Below the pieces are notes generated by a model. The model was given only the letters and a program-made list of their open reading frames with translations. It ran no database searches and was not told where the DNA came from. A program made the position numbers and the translations under genes. Of a stretch of DNA of 64,000 bases, positions 45,057 to 53,446 are shown piece after piece (position 1 is the stretch's first letter; the number at the start of each line of letters is the position of its first letter). Origin of the DNA: Natrinema hispanicum (GTDB taxonomy: Archaea > Halobacteriota > Halobacteria > Halobacteriales > Natrialbaceae); the NCBI RefSeq assembly GCF_004217335.1, contig NZ_SHMP01000007.1:62001-126000 (forward strand), read 5' to 3'.

Positions 45057-45610
45057 TGGACGAGGAACCGGAGTCAATTAGCTATTTGTCAGCTGATGAT
45101 ATCCGTGATATTCACGAGTTAATCGTGGAGTCAAATGCGGATACAACTGCTGGCGTCTCCTCGCCAGGCGACATTGAATATGCTGTTGAACACATCCAAG
45201 AGGGGCATTTCGGACAAGTACCTCAGTCGCTCCACGAGAAATCATTTCAGTTGCTTCGGCTCATTGCGGCAAACCACCCATTCGTTGATGGGAACAAGCG
45301 GACCGCACTCATGTCGACCCGTATTTTCTACGCTCTAAACGGTCTCCGATTTGATTACGATCGGACGATCAAAGAGATTCTAAAGGAACTCGCGATAGAT
45401 GAGTCCAGTGTTGATGTCGATAACGTGATCAGCTATCTTCAAGAGCACACGGAGCCACTAGCTCCAGAATACGAAGCAACGATCAACCTCTGGCTGTCAC
45501 GCATTGAGGGAACAGACCAACTACCTAGCAATCACGAGCAAAATACGACCGACGATGGAACAGCCCACGAACCGAACGATTATGACGATGACCCTCATAG
45601 TGAGAAGTGA
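45053..45610 (+). CDS. doc: Doc-type Fic-fold toxin
   Basis: A 185-residue protein of the death-on-curing family. The N-terminus has YLSADDIRDIHELIVES with a following G-V-x-S-P-G-D, and the active-site signature is HPFVDGNKRTALMSTRIFYALNG (His near residue 80). This is the Doc form (GNKR) rather than the AMP-transferring Fic form (GNGR). Doc enzymes phosphorylate translation factor EF-Tu in bacteria. The last 40 residues are an acidic, disordered extension. No normal Phd gene precedes it; the 45-residue gene behind it may be the antitoxin. Confidence 0.88.
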   Translation: MMDEEPESISYLSADDIRDIHELIVESNADTTAGVSSPGDIEYAVEHIQEGHFGQVPQSLHEKSFQLLRLIAANHPFVDGNKRTALMSTRIFYALNGLRFDYDRTIKEILKELAIDESSVDVDNVISYLQEHTEPLAPEYEATINLWLSRIEGTDQLPSNHEQNTTDDGTAHEPNDYDDDPHSEK

Positions 45611-45612
45611 GT

Positions 45613-45750
45613 ATGGCCGCCGGAAGTGACCAGCCCGAGATACCAGACGAGATGTCTCCTGAGGAGGCGCGACAGTATCTCATCCGATTCCTTGGACGAC
45701 AGGACCTCGACGAACACGAGGAAATCTACGAAGAGCTTGCGACCGAATAA
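45613..45750 (+). CDS. 45-aa acidic protein behind Doc
   Basis: MAAGSDQPEIPDEMSPEEARQYLIRFLGRQDLDEHEEIYEELATE is helical and acidic, and starts two bases after the Doc stop. Size, charge and coupling fit an antitoxin, but the position after the toxin is unusual for the family. Typical haloarchaeal codon use. Confidence 0.5.
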   Translation: MAAGSDQPEIPDEMSPEEARQYLIRFLGRQDLDEHEEIYEELATE

Positions 45751-45780
45751 GACGTAATCTACAGGCGGGGCAGACCGAGT

Positions 45781-45803
45781 GCCTCGGGGTCAAGCCCCGA
45801 GGC
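45781..45803 (-). repeat. TnpB-element hairpin, inverted orientation
   Basis: GCCTCGGGG / CCCCGAGGC around TCAAG, the reverse complement of the hairpin at 38165-38187. A solo element end placed directly before the start of the MntA-like gene, within its leader. Confidence 0.6.
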
Positions 45804-45811
45804 GGTTCGCA

Positions 45812-46300
45812 ATGAGATCCAGTGAGAACACTACTACTGGTGAAGCTCTTCTTCTCGAGACTCTTCAGGAGGTATTGCAGGAGCATCCGGTACAGCTGGC
45901 AATTCTTTTCGGTTCTCACGCAACTGGGGAGTCTCACTCTCGAAGCGACATCGATATCGCAGTTGACTTCGACACTGTCCGCCCAAGTGATCCAGCCTAC
46001 AACAAGGTCTTTCTTGGGTTGAGTGTCGACCTCGGCGAAGCGCTCGAGACTAATGATGTCGATCTTGTCGATCTCCAGACAACGTCACCGGAACTGGCGG
46101 AGACGATCTTCGATCACGGCGTCCTTCTCATCGGTGACCGAGAGCATGTGGCTGAGATCCGACGCCAACTCACCGCAACTGAGAAGCAGACTCAATCACC
46201 GCGCGAACGGTTTGATGCGGCAGTTGCCAGAATTGATAGACATCTTGGTGGGTCTGCTGTGACAGCGACTGATCGCGAGACCCGTGATCGTGATCGATGA
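45812..46300 (+). CDS. mntA: MntA-like nucleotidyltransferase (antitoxin type)
   Basis: A 162-residue minimal nucleotidyltransferase. The catalytic signature LAILFGSHATGESHSRSDIDIAVDF (GS-x10-DxD) lies at residues 30-55, with a third Asp near VDLVDLQ. MntA proteins inactivate their HEPN toxin partner by AMP addition. The HEPN gene next to it is frameshifted, so the pair is probably no longer balanced. The ATG follows the TnpB-type hairpin. Confidence 0.85.
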   Translation: MRSSENTTTGEALLLETLQEVLQEHPVQLAILFGSHATGESHSRSDIDIAVDFDTVRPSDPAYNKVFLGLSVDLGEALETNDVDLVDLQTTSPELAETIFDHGVLLIGDREHVAEIRRQLTATEKQTQSPRERFDAAVARIDRHLGGSAVTATDRETRDRDR

Positions 46301-46765
46301 CAGACGGGATCTCTGCTGCGGACTCTCTCAATAGAATATACTCAACACTGTCGAAACGATTGAAACCAGTTTGGGTGTTCTCGCTCGGAAACAGGCGCTG
46401 AGTCGCGAAGCATATCATGCTGACTCGGATACACAGGATATCGTTGAACGCCGATTTGTGAAGATGACCGAGGCAGCGATCGATATCGGAGAGGCACTTG
46501 TCAAACACGAGCGTGGAACGCCTCCAGCGAGTAATCCACAGTCAATGCGGGCTCTCGAAGAGCTTGGTATACTCTCTGCTTCGACAGCTGAGGAAATGGC
46601 ACAAGGTGCCCGATTCCGGAATGTCCTTGCACACACCTAGGGAACATCATCGAACACGACGTGGTCTACAACGCTTTGCAGGACCTCGAGCGCTACCGCC
46701 AGTTCGTCATCGAAGTCCGCGACTACCTCGAGTCGATCGGAGCACTTGATGAGGACATCTCTTAG
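46297..46765 (+). pseudogene. hepT: HEPN/HepT-type toxin gene with frameshifts
   Basis: Starts with ATG overlapping the MntA stop (MTDGISAADSLNRIY). A shift near 46340 moves the sense to NTVETIETSLGVLARKQ, continuing REAYHADSDTQDIVERRFVKMTEAAIDIGEALV and the HEPN active site RFRNVLAHT. A one-base deletion there makes a stop (TAG), after which GNIIEHDVVYNALQDLERYRQFVIEV continues in another frame to the stop at 46765. The expected RxxxxH RNase motif (R-x4-H in RFRNVLAH) is retained, but the reading frame is broken twice. Confidence 0.8.
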
Positions 46766-46767
46766 CG

Positions 46768-46850
46768 TTCGAAACACGGTTTACCACGGAGCACTTCAAT
46801 GAGTACGTCAAAGAACTCGGTGTTGAGGACTACTATGCTGAACTCAAAGG
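46768..46850 (+). pseudogene. Short fragment FETRFTTEHFNEYVKEL...
   Basis: A coding-like stretch FETRFTTEHFNEYVKELG then VEDYYAELKGI ends in TGA. Its codon use fits the neighbourhood better than the overlapping frame of the next gene, so it is probably the tail of a lost gene. Confidence 0.3.
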
Positions 46851-47059
46851 TATTTGACGACGACCTACGCCGAAACATGGAGCAACGGCGTGAAATGATC
46901 AAGCGATGGGACATCCGTACGCACGACGATGGTGACTGGTCACGCGAACAAAATCGGCTCCTCAACACCCAGCTCCAGTTGACAAACGACATGGCTGCCG
47001 CTGGCGACACGGATCCTGTTCGGTTTGCAGCCGCTCGAGATCGTCTGCGAGACCAGTAA
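46838..47059 (+). CDS. Hypothetical protein, 73 aa
   Basis: MLNSKVFDDDLRRNMEQRREMIKRWDIRTHDDGDWSREQ then NRLLNTQLQLTNDMAAAGDTDPVRFAAARDRLR, a helical, charged protein with no known family. An in-frame ATG 13 codons upstream would overlap the preceding scrap. Probably an accessory gene of the plasmid. Function unknown. Confidence 0.45.
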   Translation: MNSKVFDDDLRRNMEQRREMIKRWDIRTHDDGDWSREQNRLLNTQLQLTNDMAAAGDTDPVRFAAARDRLRDQ

Positions 47060-47102
47060 CCCCATACAGGTCCACCCTTAGATTGGGGATGCTACTACAG
47101 CA

Positions 47103-47270
47103 ATGACATCTGATTCATCTTCCGGATCAGTGGACGACGAGGTCCGCCAACTGTACGAGCGATATCAGGCGGCCGAGAGCGACACCGAATGTCGCGAGAT
47201 CGCCCTCGAGATGGGGAAACTTGACGGACGCCGCCACGCGGAGATTTACGCAGCACTCGAAGACGAGTGA
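47103..47270 (+). CDS. Small protein, 55 aa
   Basis: MTSDSSSGSVDDEVRQLYER YQAAESDTECREIALEMGKLDGRRHAEIYAALEDE: an acidic helical protein with good codon use, terminating before the minus-strand regulator. Not recognised. Confidence 0.5.
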   Translation: MTSDSSSGSVDDEVRQLYERYQAAESDTECREIALEMGKLDGRRHAEIYAALEDE

Positions 47271-47357
47271 GCAGTTCTTCTTCCAGAGATCTGTGTGCGG
47301 AGTCGTTCAAGACCCGCGACTAGCTGAATTTCGATTTAGGGTTGTCGCCAGCTGGGT

Positions 47358-47642
47358 TCATTCAGCCTCGAGGTCGCGAGCATCCAGTTCGCCAGCGAGG
47401 TACTGCTCTCCCTGACGAGTGATGTCGTAGACGCCGTTGCCCAAGTGGACAAGAAGGCCGTAGGTGACTAGCGTCTTGCAGCGGGAATTGATATGTTGCC
47501 GGGAGAAGCGAACCCGGCCGCTGTCAGCCATCTCTTTGGGCGTATCGGGTCCAGCGTCAGACAAATGCTCTAAAATTCGATCGTCGGCGCGAGACATCCA
47601 GTCAGCGTCAAAGCGCATACTCAACTCTGCTTGCGCCGACAC
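47358..47642 (-). CDS. PhiH1-repressor-like winged-helix protein
   Basis: A 94-residue regulator: SMRFDADWMSRADDRILEHLSDAGPDTPKEMADSGRVRFSRQHINSRCKTLVTYGLLVHLGNGVYDITRQGEQYL. This is the fold and motif set of the halophage PhiH1 repressor family. A relative is at 59304. The target is unknown; divergent transcription from the HalOD1 gene at 47707 suggests a shared control region. Confidence 0.85.
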   Translation of the reverse strand: MSAQAELSMRFDADWMSRADDRILEHLSDAGPDTPKEMADSGRVRFSRQHINSRCKTLVTYGLLVHLGNGVYDITRQGEQYLAGELDARDLEAE

Positions 47643-47706
47643 TATCCTACACGCGCTAAGTCAAGTATTGAGTCGATACGCAACTGTAGTTGACTCCAAA
47701 CCATTT

Positions 47707-47991
47707 ATGACCCGTCAAGCTGAAGCTTCGAGCGTTCAAATGGATCGATCACAGCGAACGGGGAATGGATCATCAACTGATCTTGTCGTTGAAATCATCG
47801 AAACGCTGGAAGTGTGTGGCCTCGATCGTGACGACTACCAGCTCTACGATACTGTGGATCCCGAAGCACTCGAGCAACTGCTCGCCTCATCAACGGATGA
47901 TACCGAAGTCCGACTCACTGTTGAAGGCATTCGGATTGCTGTGACGCCAGACTGTGTGGACGTCCTAATTGATGATCGAACCGATATATAA
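47707..47991 (+). CDS. HalOD1 domain protein
   Basis: A 94-residue protein with DLVVEIIETLEVCGLDRDDYQLYDTVDPEALEQLLASS and VRLTVEGIRIAVTPDCVDVLI, the halobacterial output domain 1. The ATG at 47707 is taken; an internal Met lies 11 codons on. Related to 16964. Divergent from the regulator at 47642. Confidence 0.8.
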   Translation: MTRQAEASSVQMDRSQRTGNGSSTDLVVEIIETLEVCGLDRDDYQLYDTVDPEALEQLLASSTDDTEVRLTVEGIRIAVTPDCVDVLIDDRTDI

Positions 47992-48174
47992 GATTAATAT
48001 CATAATCGCTTTTTCGACCTCGAGGATGAGTGGGATACCAGACGTAACTGTTCACTGTGGGAATTCGCATTTTGAAGCTATCGTGAATTGCTGCCCGTGG
48101 CGATTCACTGATTGTTGAATTCAGAAATCACACCCAGCGTTTAACTCTTGAGAGTACTGATACTTAGCTAATCG

Positions 48175-49140
48175 ATGGAGCGGCTAAACCGACGGCAAGA
48201 GAACGAAGCTCACTCAGGGCAAGAAGCAACCAAACAAAGGGGAGAACAGACCTGTCCTGAATGTGAGTCAAGTGCGCTCACGAGAAGTGCGGACGAGAGT
48301 GAGATTAGCTGCGCGGAGTGTGGGTTGGTTCTCGAAGAGGAAGCTATCGATCGAGGGCCTGAATGGCGGGCGTTCAACGCGGCAGAACGGGACAGCAAAT
48401 CTCGAGTGGGTGCACCGACAACCCAAACAATGCACGACAAGGGCTTGACGACCACGATTGGATGGAAAAATAAAGACGCCGCTGGTCGCTCACTGTCCTC
48501 AGATAAGCGCCTCCAGCTCAGCCGGATGCGGAAATGGCAAGAGCGGATTCGAACAAAAGACGCTGGCGAACGGAATCTCCAGCTTGCTCTCTCCGAAACT
48601 GATCGAATGGCGTCCGCGCTGGGTGTTCCCCGATCTGTTCGAGAGGTTGCGAGTGTGCTCTATCGGCGTGCACTTGATGAAGATCTTATCCGCGGGCGTT
48701 CCATTGAGGGCGTTGCCACAAGTACATTATACGCGGCCTGTCGAATGGAGGGAATCCCACGATCGTTGGACGAAATTTCGGCAGTTTCTCGCGTTGAGCG
48801 CATGGAAATCGCGCGTACGTATCGGTATATCGCGCAGGAACTCTCCCTCGAAATGGAGCCCGTTGATCCGAAAAAGTACGTCCCTCGCTTCTGCTCTGAA
48901 CTCGAGGTTTCCGAAGAAGTGCAGGCGAAAGCAACTGAAATCATCGAAACCACTGCAGAGAAGGGACTGTTATCAGGAAAATCGCCAACTGGCTATGCTG
49001 GGGCAGCAATCTATGCGAGTTCCCTGTTGTGTAATGAGAAACGAACACAGAAAGCCGTCGCCGACGTTGCTCACGTGACAGAAGTCACTATTCGGAACCG
49101 ATACCAAGAACAGATCAATGCCATGGGACTCCAGAACTGA
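48175..49140 (+). CDS. tfb: Transcription initiation factor TFB
   Basis: A 321-residue TFB: zinc ribbon CPECESS...CAECGLVLEE, linker RGPEWRAFNAAERDSKSRVGAP, two cyclin folds and the terminal VTEVTIRNRYQEQINA. Nearly identical to the protein at 13418 in the cyclin repeats; the N-termini differ. Both lack introns or inteins. Having two close TFBs with different N-terminal tails on one accessory element may set two gene programmes. Stands alone. Confidence 0.97.
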   Translation: MERLNRRQENEAHSGQEATKQRGEQTCPECESSALTRSADESEISCAECGLVLEEEAIDRGPEWRAFNAAERDSKSRVGAPTTQTMHDKGLTTTIGWKNKDAAGRSLSSDKRLQLSRMRKWQERIRTKDAGERNLQLALSETDRMASALGVPRSVREVASVLYRRALDEDLIRGRSIEGVATSTLYAACRMEGIPRSLDEISAVSRVERMEIARTYRYIAQELSLEMEPVDPKKYVPRFCSELEVSEEVQAKATEIIETTAEKGLLSGKSPTGYAGAAIYASSLLCNEKRTQKAVADVAHVTEVTIRNRYQEQINAMGLQN

Positions 49141-49499
49141 TAGATCTTCTCTGAAGATCCAAAATCAGAGTAGCTGTCGGCGATTCAGGAGGATTTCTAT
49201 GATTACTCCGTTTCTATCTCAGATGGAGAATCATTAATCGCGCTAGCCTGCAGCACGTGTCTAATATGGAAATCTTTTTCTGATGGATTATCGCTCTGTA
49301 ACGCTTCCTCAAGGTGGTTTCTACTCTTCTCACCCAATCCCGTCATGTCATCGATGCATACGAGAAGGGGAGATTAAATAATAGTTGAAAACCAATAGTG
49401 ATGTCTAATCAATATTGTCCTTAGCAAAAAGCATCATACTATATGTGCTCGTGTAACTCTTGTCGAGTGGTTTTTCAACCTATAAGTCGAAATAGCAAT
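49141..49499. other. Spacer without supported gene
   Basis: About 360 bases between TFB and the PadR pair. AT-rich; contains the promoter of the PadR gene (TATAAGTCGAAATAGC just upstream of 49500). No gene seen. Confidence 0.5.
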
Positions 49500-49793
49500 A
49501 TGTACGATCTCACTAAATTCCAGCGTGACATCTTGTACGTGATCGCCGGCCAGGACGAGCCACATGGCCTCGCGATCAAAGACGAACTCGAGGAGTACTA
49601 CGAGAACGAGATCCACCACGGGCGGCTGTACCCGAATCTCGACGAGGTCGTCGACAAAGGGCTCGTCGAGAAAGGCAAGGTCGATCGTCGGACGAACTAC
49701 TACACGATTACAGCGCGTGGTCAACGCGAACTCGAGGCCCGGCGAGAGTGGGAAGATCAGTACGTCGGTGAGCTACTCTCGAGTACAGAGTGA
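49500..49793 (+). CDS. PadR-family regulator (pair B, first gene)
   Basis: A 97-residue winged-helix protein, MYDLTKFQRDILYVIAGQDEPHGLAIKDELEEYYENEI onward, almost identical to 38332 (differences such as V/I, Q/K and Y/S). The copy of the pair includes the intergenic regions, so a segment of about 850 bases was duplicated. Confidence 0.9.
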   Translation: MYDLTKFQRDILYVIAGQDEPHGLAIKDELEEYYENEIHHGRLYPNLDEVVDKGLVEKGKVDRRTNYYTITARGQRELEARREWEDQYVGELLSSTE

Positions 49794-49979
49794 GACGGCC
49801 CTGACCACTGAGCGTGCGCGCTCGATCTGATCTCCCGAGTACTCTATTACAACCATAGTTTCAGGATGACGTGAATGGAACGAGAGTCAGCTAGTGGTAT
49901 AAAAAACCGACTAGTTGTATTAGCTTACATCTACGTACGTGTGGAATAGCAAGTATCATCTCGCCTGAATGGCTGAGCC

Positions 49980-50252
49980 ATGGACGACCTTACAGGATTC
50001 CAACGAGACCTGCTGTACGTGATCGCAGGCGCTGACCAGCCATCTGGACAGGATGTCAAAGACGAGATCGAGCAGTACTACAGTTCAGAGATCAATCATG
50101 GTCGGCTATACCCGAATCTCGATACGGTCGTGAATAAGGAACTCGTCGAGAAAGGACAACTCGACAGACGAACGAACTATTACGCGATTACAGACGAGGG
50201 AGAACAAGCGATCGAGGATCGCCGTGAGTGGGTATTACAGTACATCGACTGA
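49980..50252 (+). CDS. PadR-family regulator (pair B, second gene)
   Basis: A 90-residue protein identical to 38813 over about the first 80 residues. It ends DRREWVLQYID instead of DRYEWESQYTD. The promoter repeats the TATA and CCGACT arm of the first pair. The different last residues might affect dimer choice between the two pairs. Confidence 0.9.
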   Translation: MDDLTGFQRDLLYVIAGADQPSGQDVKDEIEQYYSSEINHGRLYPNLDTVVNKELVEKGQLDRRTNYYAITDEGEQAIEDRREWVLQYID

Positions 50253-50335
50253 TCAAAATCGGAAACGATCTGTATTCTTGCTTTGCTCCCCGAATCGGTA
50301 AGTACAGGTCAAGTAGTTACCGGAGCAGCAGTGAA

Positions 50336-50563
50336 TTAGCTGGTTCGTCTCTCGTAACTCCTTCGGAGCTTTGGATACATCAAAAACCAGAGGACTATCA
50401 GTAGCACACAGTTGAATAGCCAGATAGGGTCAGTGAATAAATCACGAAGAAACACGGAGGGAGTGCGTTCGAGCAAAACTGCTCCAAGAGCGCTGACAGC
50501 TATGACACCTATCACATATGTAATGATAAAAATGAGCGAGTCGCGTCTAAATGACGGCTCCAT
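50336..50563 (-). CDS. Small membrane protein, 75 aa
   Basis: Two helices (LIFIITYVIGVIAVSALGAVL and LFNCVLLIVLWFLMY) and basic ends. A motif-like CGATAACTACGTATACGGAT lies upstream on the minus strand (50605-50625). Function unknown. Confidence 0.6.
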   Translation of the reverse strand: MEPSFRRDSLIFIITYVIGVIAVSALGAVLLERTPSVFLRDLFTDPIWLFNCVLLIVLWFLMYPKLRRSYERRTS

Positions 50564-50692
50564 ATCGTCTAATTGACTTTGGTCGAAATAAATCCAGTCG
50601 GTACATCCGTATACGTAGTTATCGAGCCGATCGCTCCAGTTTCAGAGGCATTTCTAAATAAAGAAACCGTGCTACTGTCTACTGTTACGATA

Positions 50693-51100
50693 CTATTCAG
50701 ACTGGTACTGTCGTAACACTCTAAAAAGAAAGAGTGTACTGATCCCACTGATCGTGAGAAGGGCAAGTTGAGATGCCGATCCGGGTGTTTGAGATCCAGC
50801 CATCTTAAAAGGAACTCCAGTCATGAGAGCAAGGATAAACAATTTCGTTCTAATAGATGTTAATTCTGATTTAGTAATACGAATGTATGAAGATGAATCC
50901 TGTTTACTTTTCGTAAACTTGGCCCTTTTTAATGTATAATATGGGAAAACTAAGAAACCACCAAGAGGAACAAGAATAGCTAGATCATATCGTTGAAATT
51001 CGTCAAGATTGAATTGACGCATATCAACATATACAATTCCAGCAAGCAAAAATTGGATAACTATCGTAGCTATTAATGTGAATTCTGCTGTACTACTCAT
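50693..51100 (-). CDS. Membrane protein, 135 aa
   Basis: About four helices (LIATIVIQFLLAGIVYV, LAILVPLGGFLVFPYYTL, LFILALMTGVPF and LALLTISGISTLFLF) with a basic loop KRAKFTKSKQ. Its base composition is AT-richer than the neighbours, which suggests a different source. No family known. Confidence 0.6.
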   Translation of the reverse strand: MSSTAEFTLIATIVIQFLLAGIVYVDMRQFNLDEFQRYDLAILVPLGGFLVFPYYTLKRAKFTKSKQDSSSYIRITKSELTSIRTKLFILALMTGVPFKMAGSQTPGSASQLALLTISGISTLFLFRVLRQYQSE

Positions 51101-51149
51101 TTATTGAATGAGTTTATATCCAGACCATATATGTTTTCTTAATGTTTGT

Positions 51150-51958
51150 TCACCATGGGAAGTTCGCATCTGTAGTGTGCGGATGGGTCACTGAAACAGC
51201 CGTGAGTAGGTCTCGGTAAGTGGCTTGCAACCATCGCTTTCGATAATAAGGTGAAAGCCCCTGGCACGCTCGAGTCCCGCGCCTGGCGAGACGTGTGCGT
51301 CTCGCCGCCCTTCGCTCGTTTCACTCGCGAAGACCTCGCTGCGCTCCTCACAGGTTGCGGTGCTTGCGTCGGCGGGGTTCCTCGAGCGCGCCAGCCCCTT
51401 TTAGCCCCACCCACGTGGACTGATCGGGCTGCTGTTGCATTGGTTGCCTGCTCTTGGATTCGGCCCGCCCCGCTCGCCGCGTGCCGCCCTCCGCGTCGCT
51501 CGCGACCGACCATTCCGGGCTGCGGTTCGCTCCTGGCGTCGCTCACCGTTCCGGGCTAAAATGAATCTGGTCTCGACGCCAGCATTAAGCGCGTTTTCGG
51601 TTGCGCCCCTCGCGGGCTTTCGCGTTCCAGCGCTTGGTACCGTTGCGCTGGACACGGACCCGCCGTCCGGGCCGGACACGAGAAACGGCTTAAAGCTGGC
51701 CGCTCGCTTCGGGCGGATCGCCGAGGCGCTCACACCGTTCGCGCCTCGAGTCCTGCCTCGCTCCGCTCGGCAGGACGCCGCGCGGTGCTGGTTGGGTCAC
51801 CGCATTCAGGCGCGCTCTCGCTCGCGCCCAGATGGGCGCTCGCGAAGGCGCGAGCGCGAGCGCGCAGATGGATCTAGTCGGTCGGTGTCGTCGGAAAACC
51901 GCGATGTAAGGGATCGCGGTGGCAGGCGCGTGAGCGCCTTCGGAACTAGTGAGTTCCA
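51150..51958. other. GC-rich non-coding stretch upstream of the OB-fold gene
   Basis: About 800 bases strongly enriched in CGCTCGC-type tracts and short inverted repeats (for example GCTCGCG...CGCGAGC near 51826-51875). Open frames on both strands are an effect of composition; no homology or start context supports them. The segment differs sharply from the AT-richer genes to the left. It might be a structured RNA or replication-related DNA element. Confidence 0.55.
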
Positions 51959-52852
51959 ATGTCTAGTAACAACTCGAGTAGCAAGGTCGTTACGGTCGAT
52001 GAACAGGCACTCAAACAGGCGGATGAGCAGGCAGTCGATGAAGACGGCTTCCCGGTCGTCAACGAGACGCCGGAATTTGAGGCAACGGTCGAGCAAGAGG
52101 TCCAAGCAAAGGTGGATGCGAACCACCCAGACGGCATCGTCGATACGAGCGACGACCGGATCCACGGTGCGACCCTCGAGCAGGAAGAGCGGATTCGAGC
52201 ACGAGAGGATGAACTTGAACTGATCAGTGCCCAGGCCGAGATGGGGCTGCAGGAAGGTCGTGCAAAGCGGACACGAGCGATCGCTGCGGACCAGAGCAAA
52301 GCGCGGCGTGTGGAATTCCAAAAACGGGCGGCGAGCGTGGACCCAATGGCGGACCCGGAGCGAGCGGATCCCCGGACAGAACTTACCCAGGAGCAGTTGG
52401 CGGCCGTGAACAAGCAGTCGATGCGACTCGCGAAGGAGTTGGATGGCTGGTCTCGAGCGGCGATTAGCCGGCGGTTGAGTGAAGTCGTCGGTGGCCAAGA
52501 CCTGACAAGTGCGGTCGTCAACGTGTTCGAGGAACTGCAGACGGCACCCGGACACGTCATCCCCATTGGAAAACTCGAAGAGGTCTCTCGGAAGGAGGTG
52601 AGCATCGAAGGGCGTGTCGAAACCCTGTGGGATCCCTCCCATCCAAGCATCGCACAGGTCGGGCTCATCGCGGATGACAGTGGCCAGACGCGTGTGACCA
52701 TCTGGAAGTCATCAGACGCACCGTGGATCGAGGAAGGCGAGCAGGTGCGCATTCACAAGGCTGCTCGGAACTGGCACGAAGGACGTGTATCACTGGCTGT
52801 GACCGGCTGGACGACGATCCACTTCGCCGAGCGCGGTCGCTGGTGGGAATAG
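51959..52852 (+). CDS. OB-fold DNA-binding protein, RPA-like
   Basis: A 297-residue protein. Its acidic, coiled head (residues 1-150, many Glu/Gln and the repeat QALKQADEQAVDED) is followed by a helical hairpin SRRLSEVVGGQD. An OB-fold follows from about 205 to the end: VSIEGRVETLWDPSHPSIAQVGLIADDSGQTRVTIWKSS, then EGEQVRIHKAARNWHEGRVSLAVTGWTTIHF. Such proteins occur on haloarchaeal plasmids as single-strand DNA-binding factors. The long GC-rich leader in front is unusual. It ends with a terminator-like hairpin. Confidence 0.8.
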   Translation: MSSNNSSSKVVTVDEQALKQADEQAVDEDGFPVVNETPEFEATVEQEVQAKVDANHPDGIVDTSDDRIHGATLEQEERIRAREDELELISAQAEMGLQEGRAKRTRAIAADQSKARRVEFQKRAASVDPMADPERADPRTELTQEQLAAVNKQSMRLAKELDGWSRAAISRRLSEVVGGQDLTSAVVNVFEELQTAPGHVIPIGKLEEVSRKEVSIEGRVETLWDPSHPSIAQVGLIADDSGQTRVTIWKSSDAPWIEEGEQVRIHKAARNWHEGRVSLAVTGWTTIHFAERGRWWE

Positions 52853-52854
52853 CC

Positions 52855-52873
52855 GGGGCGAAGCCCCTTTTTT
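52855..52873 (+). terminator. Hairpin with T-tail after the OB-fold gene
   Basis: GGGGC (52855-52859) and GCCCC (52863-52867) with a GAA loop, followed directly by TTTTTT. It starts two bases after the stop codon and has the shape of an intrinsic terminator. Confidence 0.7.
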
Positions 52874-53078
52874 GCTGGTGTGAACGCAGTCACCGCCACC
52901 TCCCACCACCTCCACGGTCCGGGCTGCTCACGGCCGATGGCCGTTGCGCTGCCGGGCTTTCGCCACAGCATAAATCTGCTCCACAACTTTGCCATCACCT
53001 AGTAGTAGTTAGTAACACGACTTTTTCATTCAGAAATATGCCTGAAACTGAGTCGAGCAATTCGGCAACTACATCTGC
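52874..53078. other. Spacer, GC-rich then AT-rich
   Basis: The first 110 bases resemble the GC-rich stretch at 51.2-51.9 kb (CCGGGCTTTCGCCACAG near 52960 against GGGCTTTCGCGTTCCAG near 51620). After 53000 the composition drops to AT-rich. No gene supported. Confidence 0.4.
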
Positions 53079-53324
53079 TTACTGACCGGTGAGCGATGAA
53101 TTACAGTGCTTACATTGATCCCGATCTAGTTCGTTCGGAGCACCACATTGCGAACAATTAATCCGAGCCGGTGATTCATCGGTGTCGTCCCACGACTGAA
53201 TCACCATAACGAGGAGAGCGAGGTACACGAACAAGAACAGCCCTAATGGGCCGAATGGGAAGAGAATGAACAAAACAGGGAAACCAACGAACGCGTATAT
53301 CAGGAGGGTTGAGAGGCGATCCAT
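53079..53324 (-). CDS. Small membrane protein with C-terminal zinc ribbon
   Basis: An 81-residue protein with two helices (LLIYAFVGFPVLFILFPFG and LFLFVYLALLVMVIQSW), then INCSQCGAPNELDRDQCKHC, a typical zinc-ribbon tail. The ATG at 53324 gives the clean membrane start. A full motif copy (53364-53394) lies 40 bases upstream, shared with the divergent tiny gene at 53447. Confidence 0.7.
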   Translation of the reverse strand: MDRLSTLLIYAFVGFPVLFILFPFGPLGLFLFVYLALLVMVIQSWDDTDESPARINCSQCGAPNELDRDQCKHCNSSLTGQ

Positions 53325-53363
53325 GGATTCGATTTTAGACTGTAGGAATAAAAAATACATACT

Positions 53364-53394
53364 CTGTACTAACTGGTAACTACGTGTGCATATT
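53364..53394 (+). promoter_or_regulatory. Dispersed 30-base motif, copy 2
   Basis: CTGTACTAACTGGTAACT followed by ACGTGTGCATATT. It lies between two divergent small membrane-protein genes, 53324 (minus) and 53447 (plus). Confidence 0.65.
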
Positions 53395-53446
53395 GAAAAG
53401 TGTTAGTCACCGCACATTTATGCAGTCACACCGAAAAGGGTCAAAT

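Noticed and set aside
51251..52223. Long overlapping frames on both strands in the GC-rich stretch
   Set aside because: They arise from high GC content. They lack family motifs, overlap the real OB-fold gene and have no good start context.
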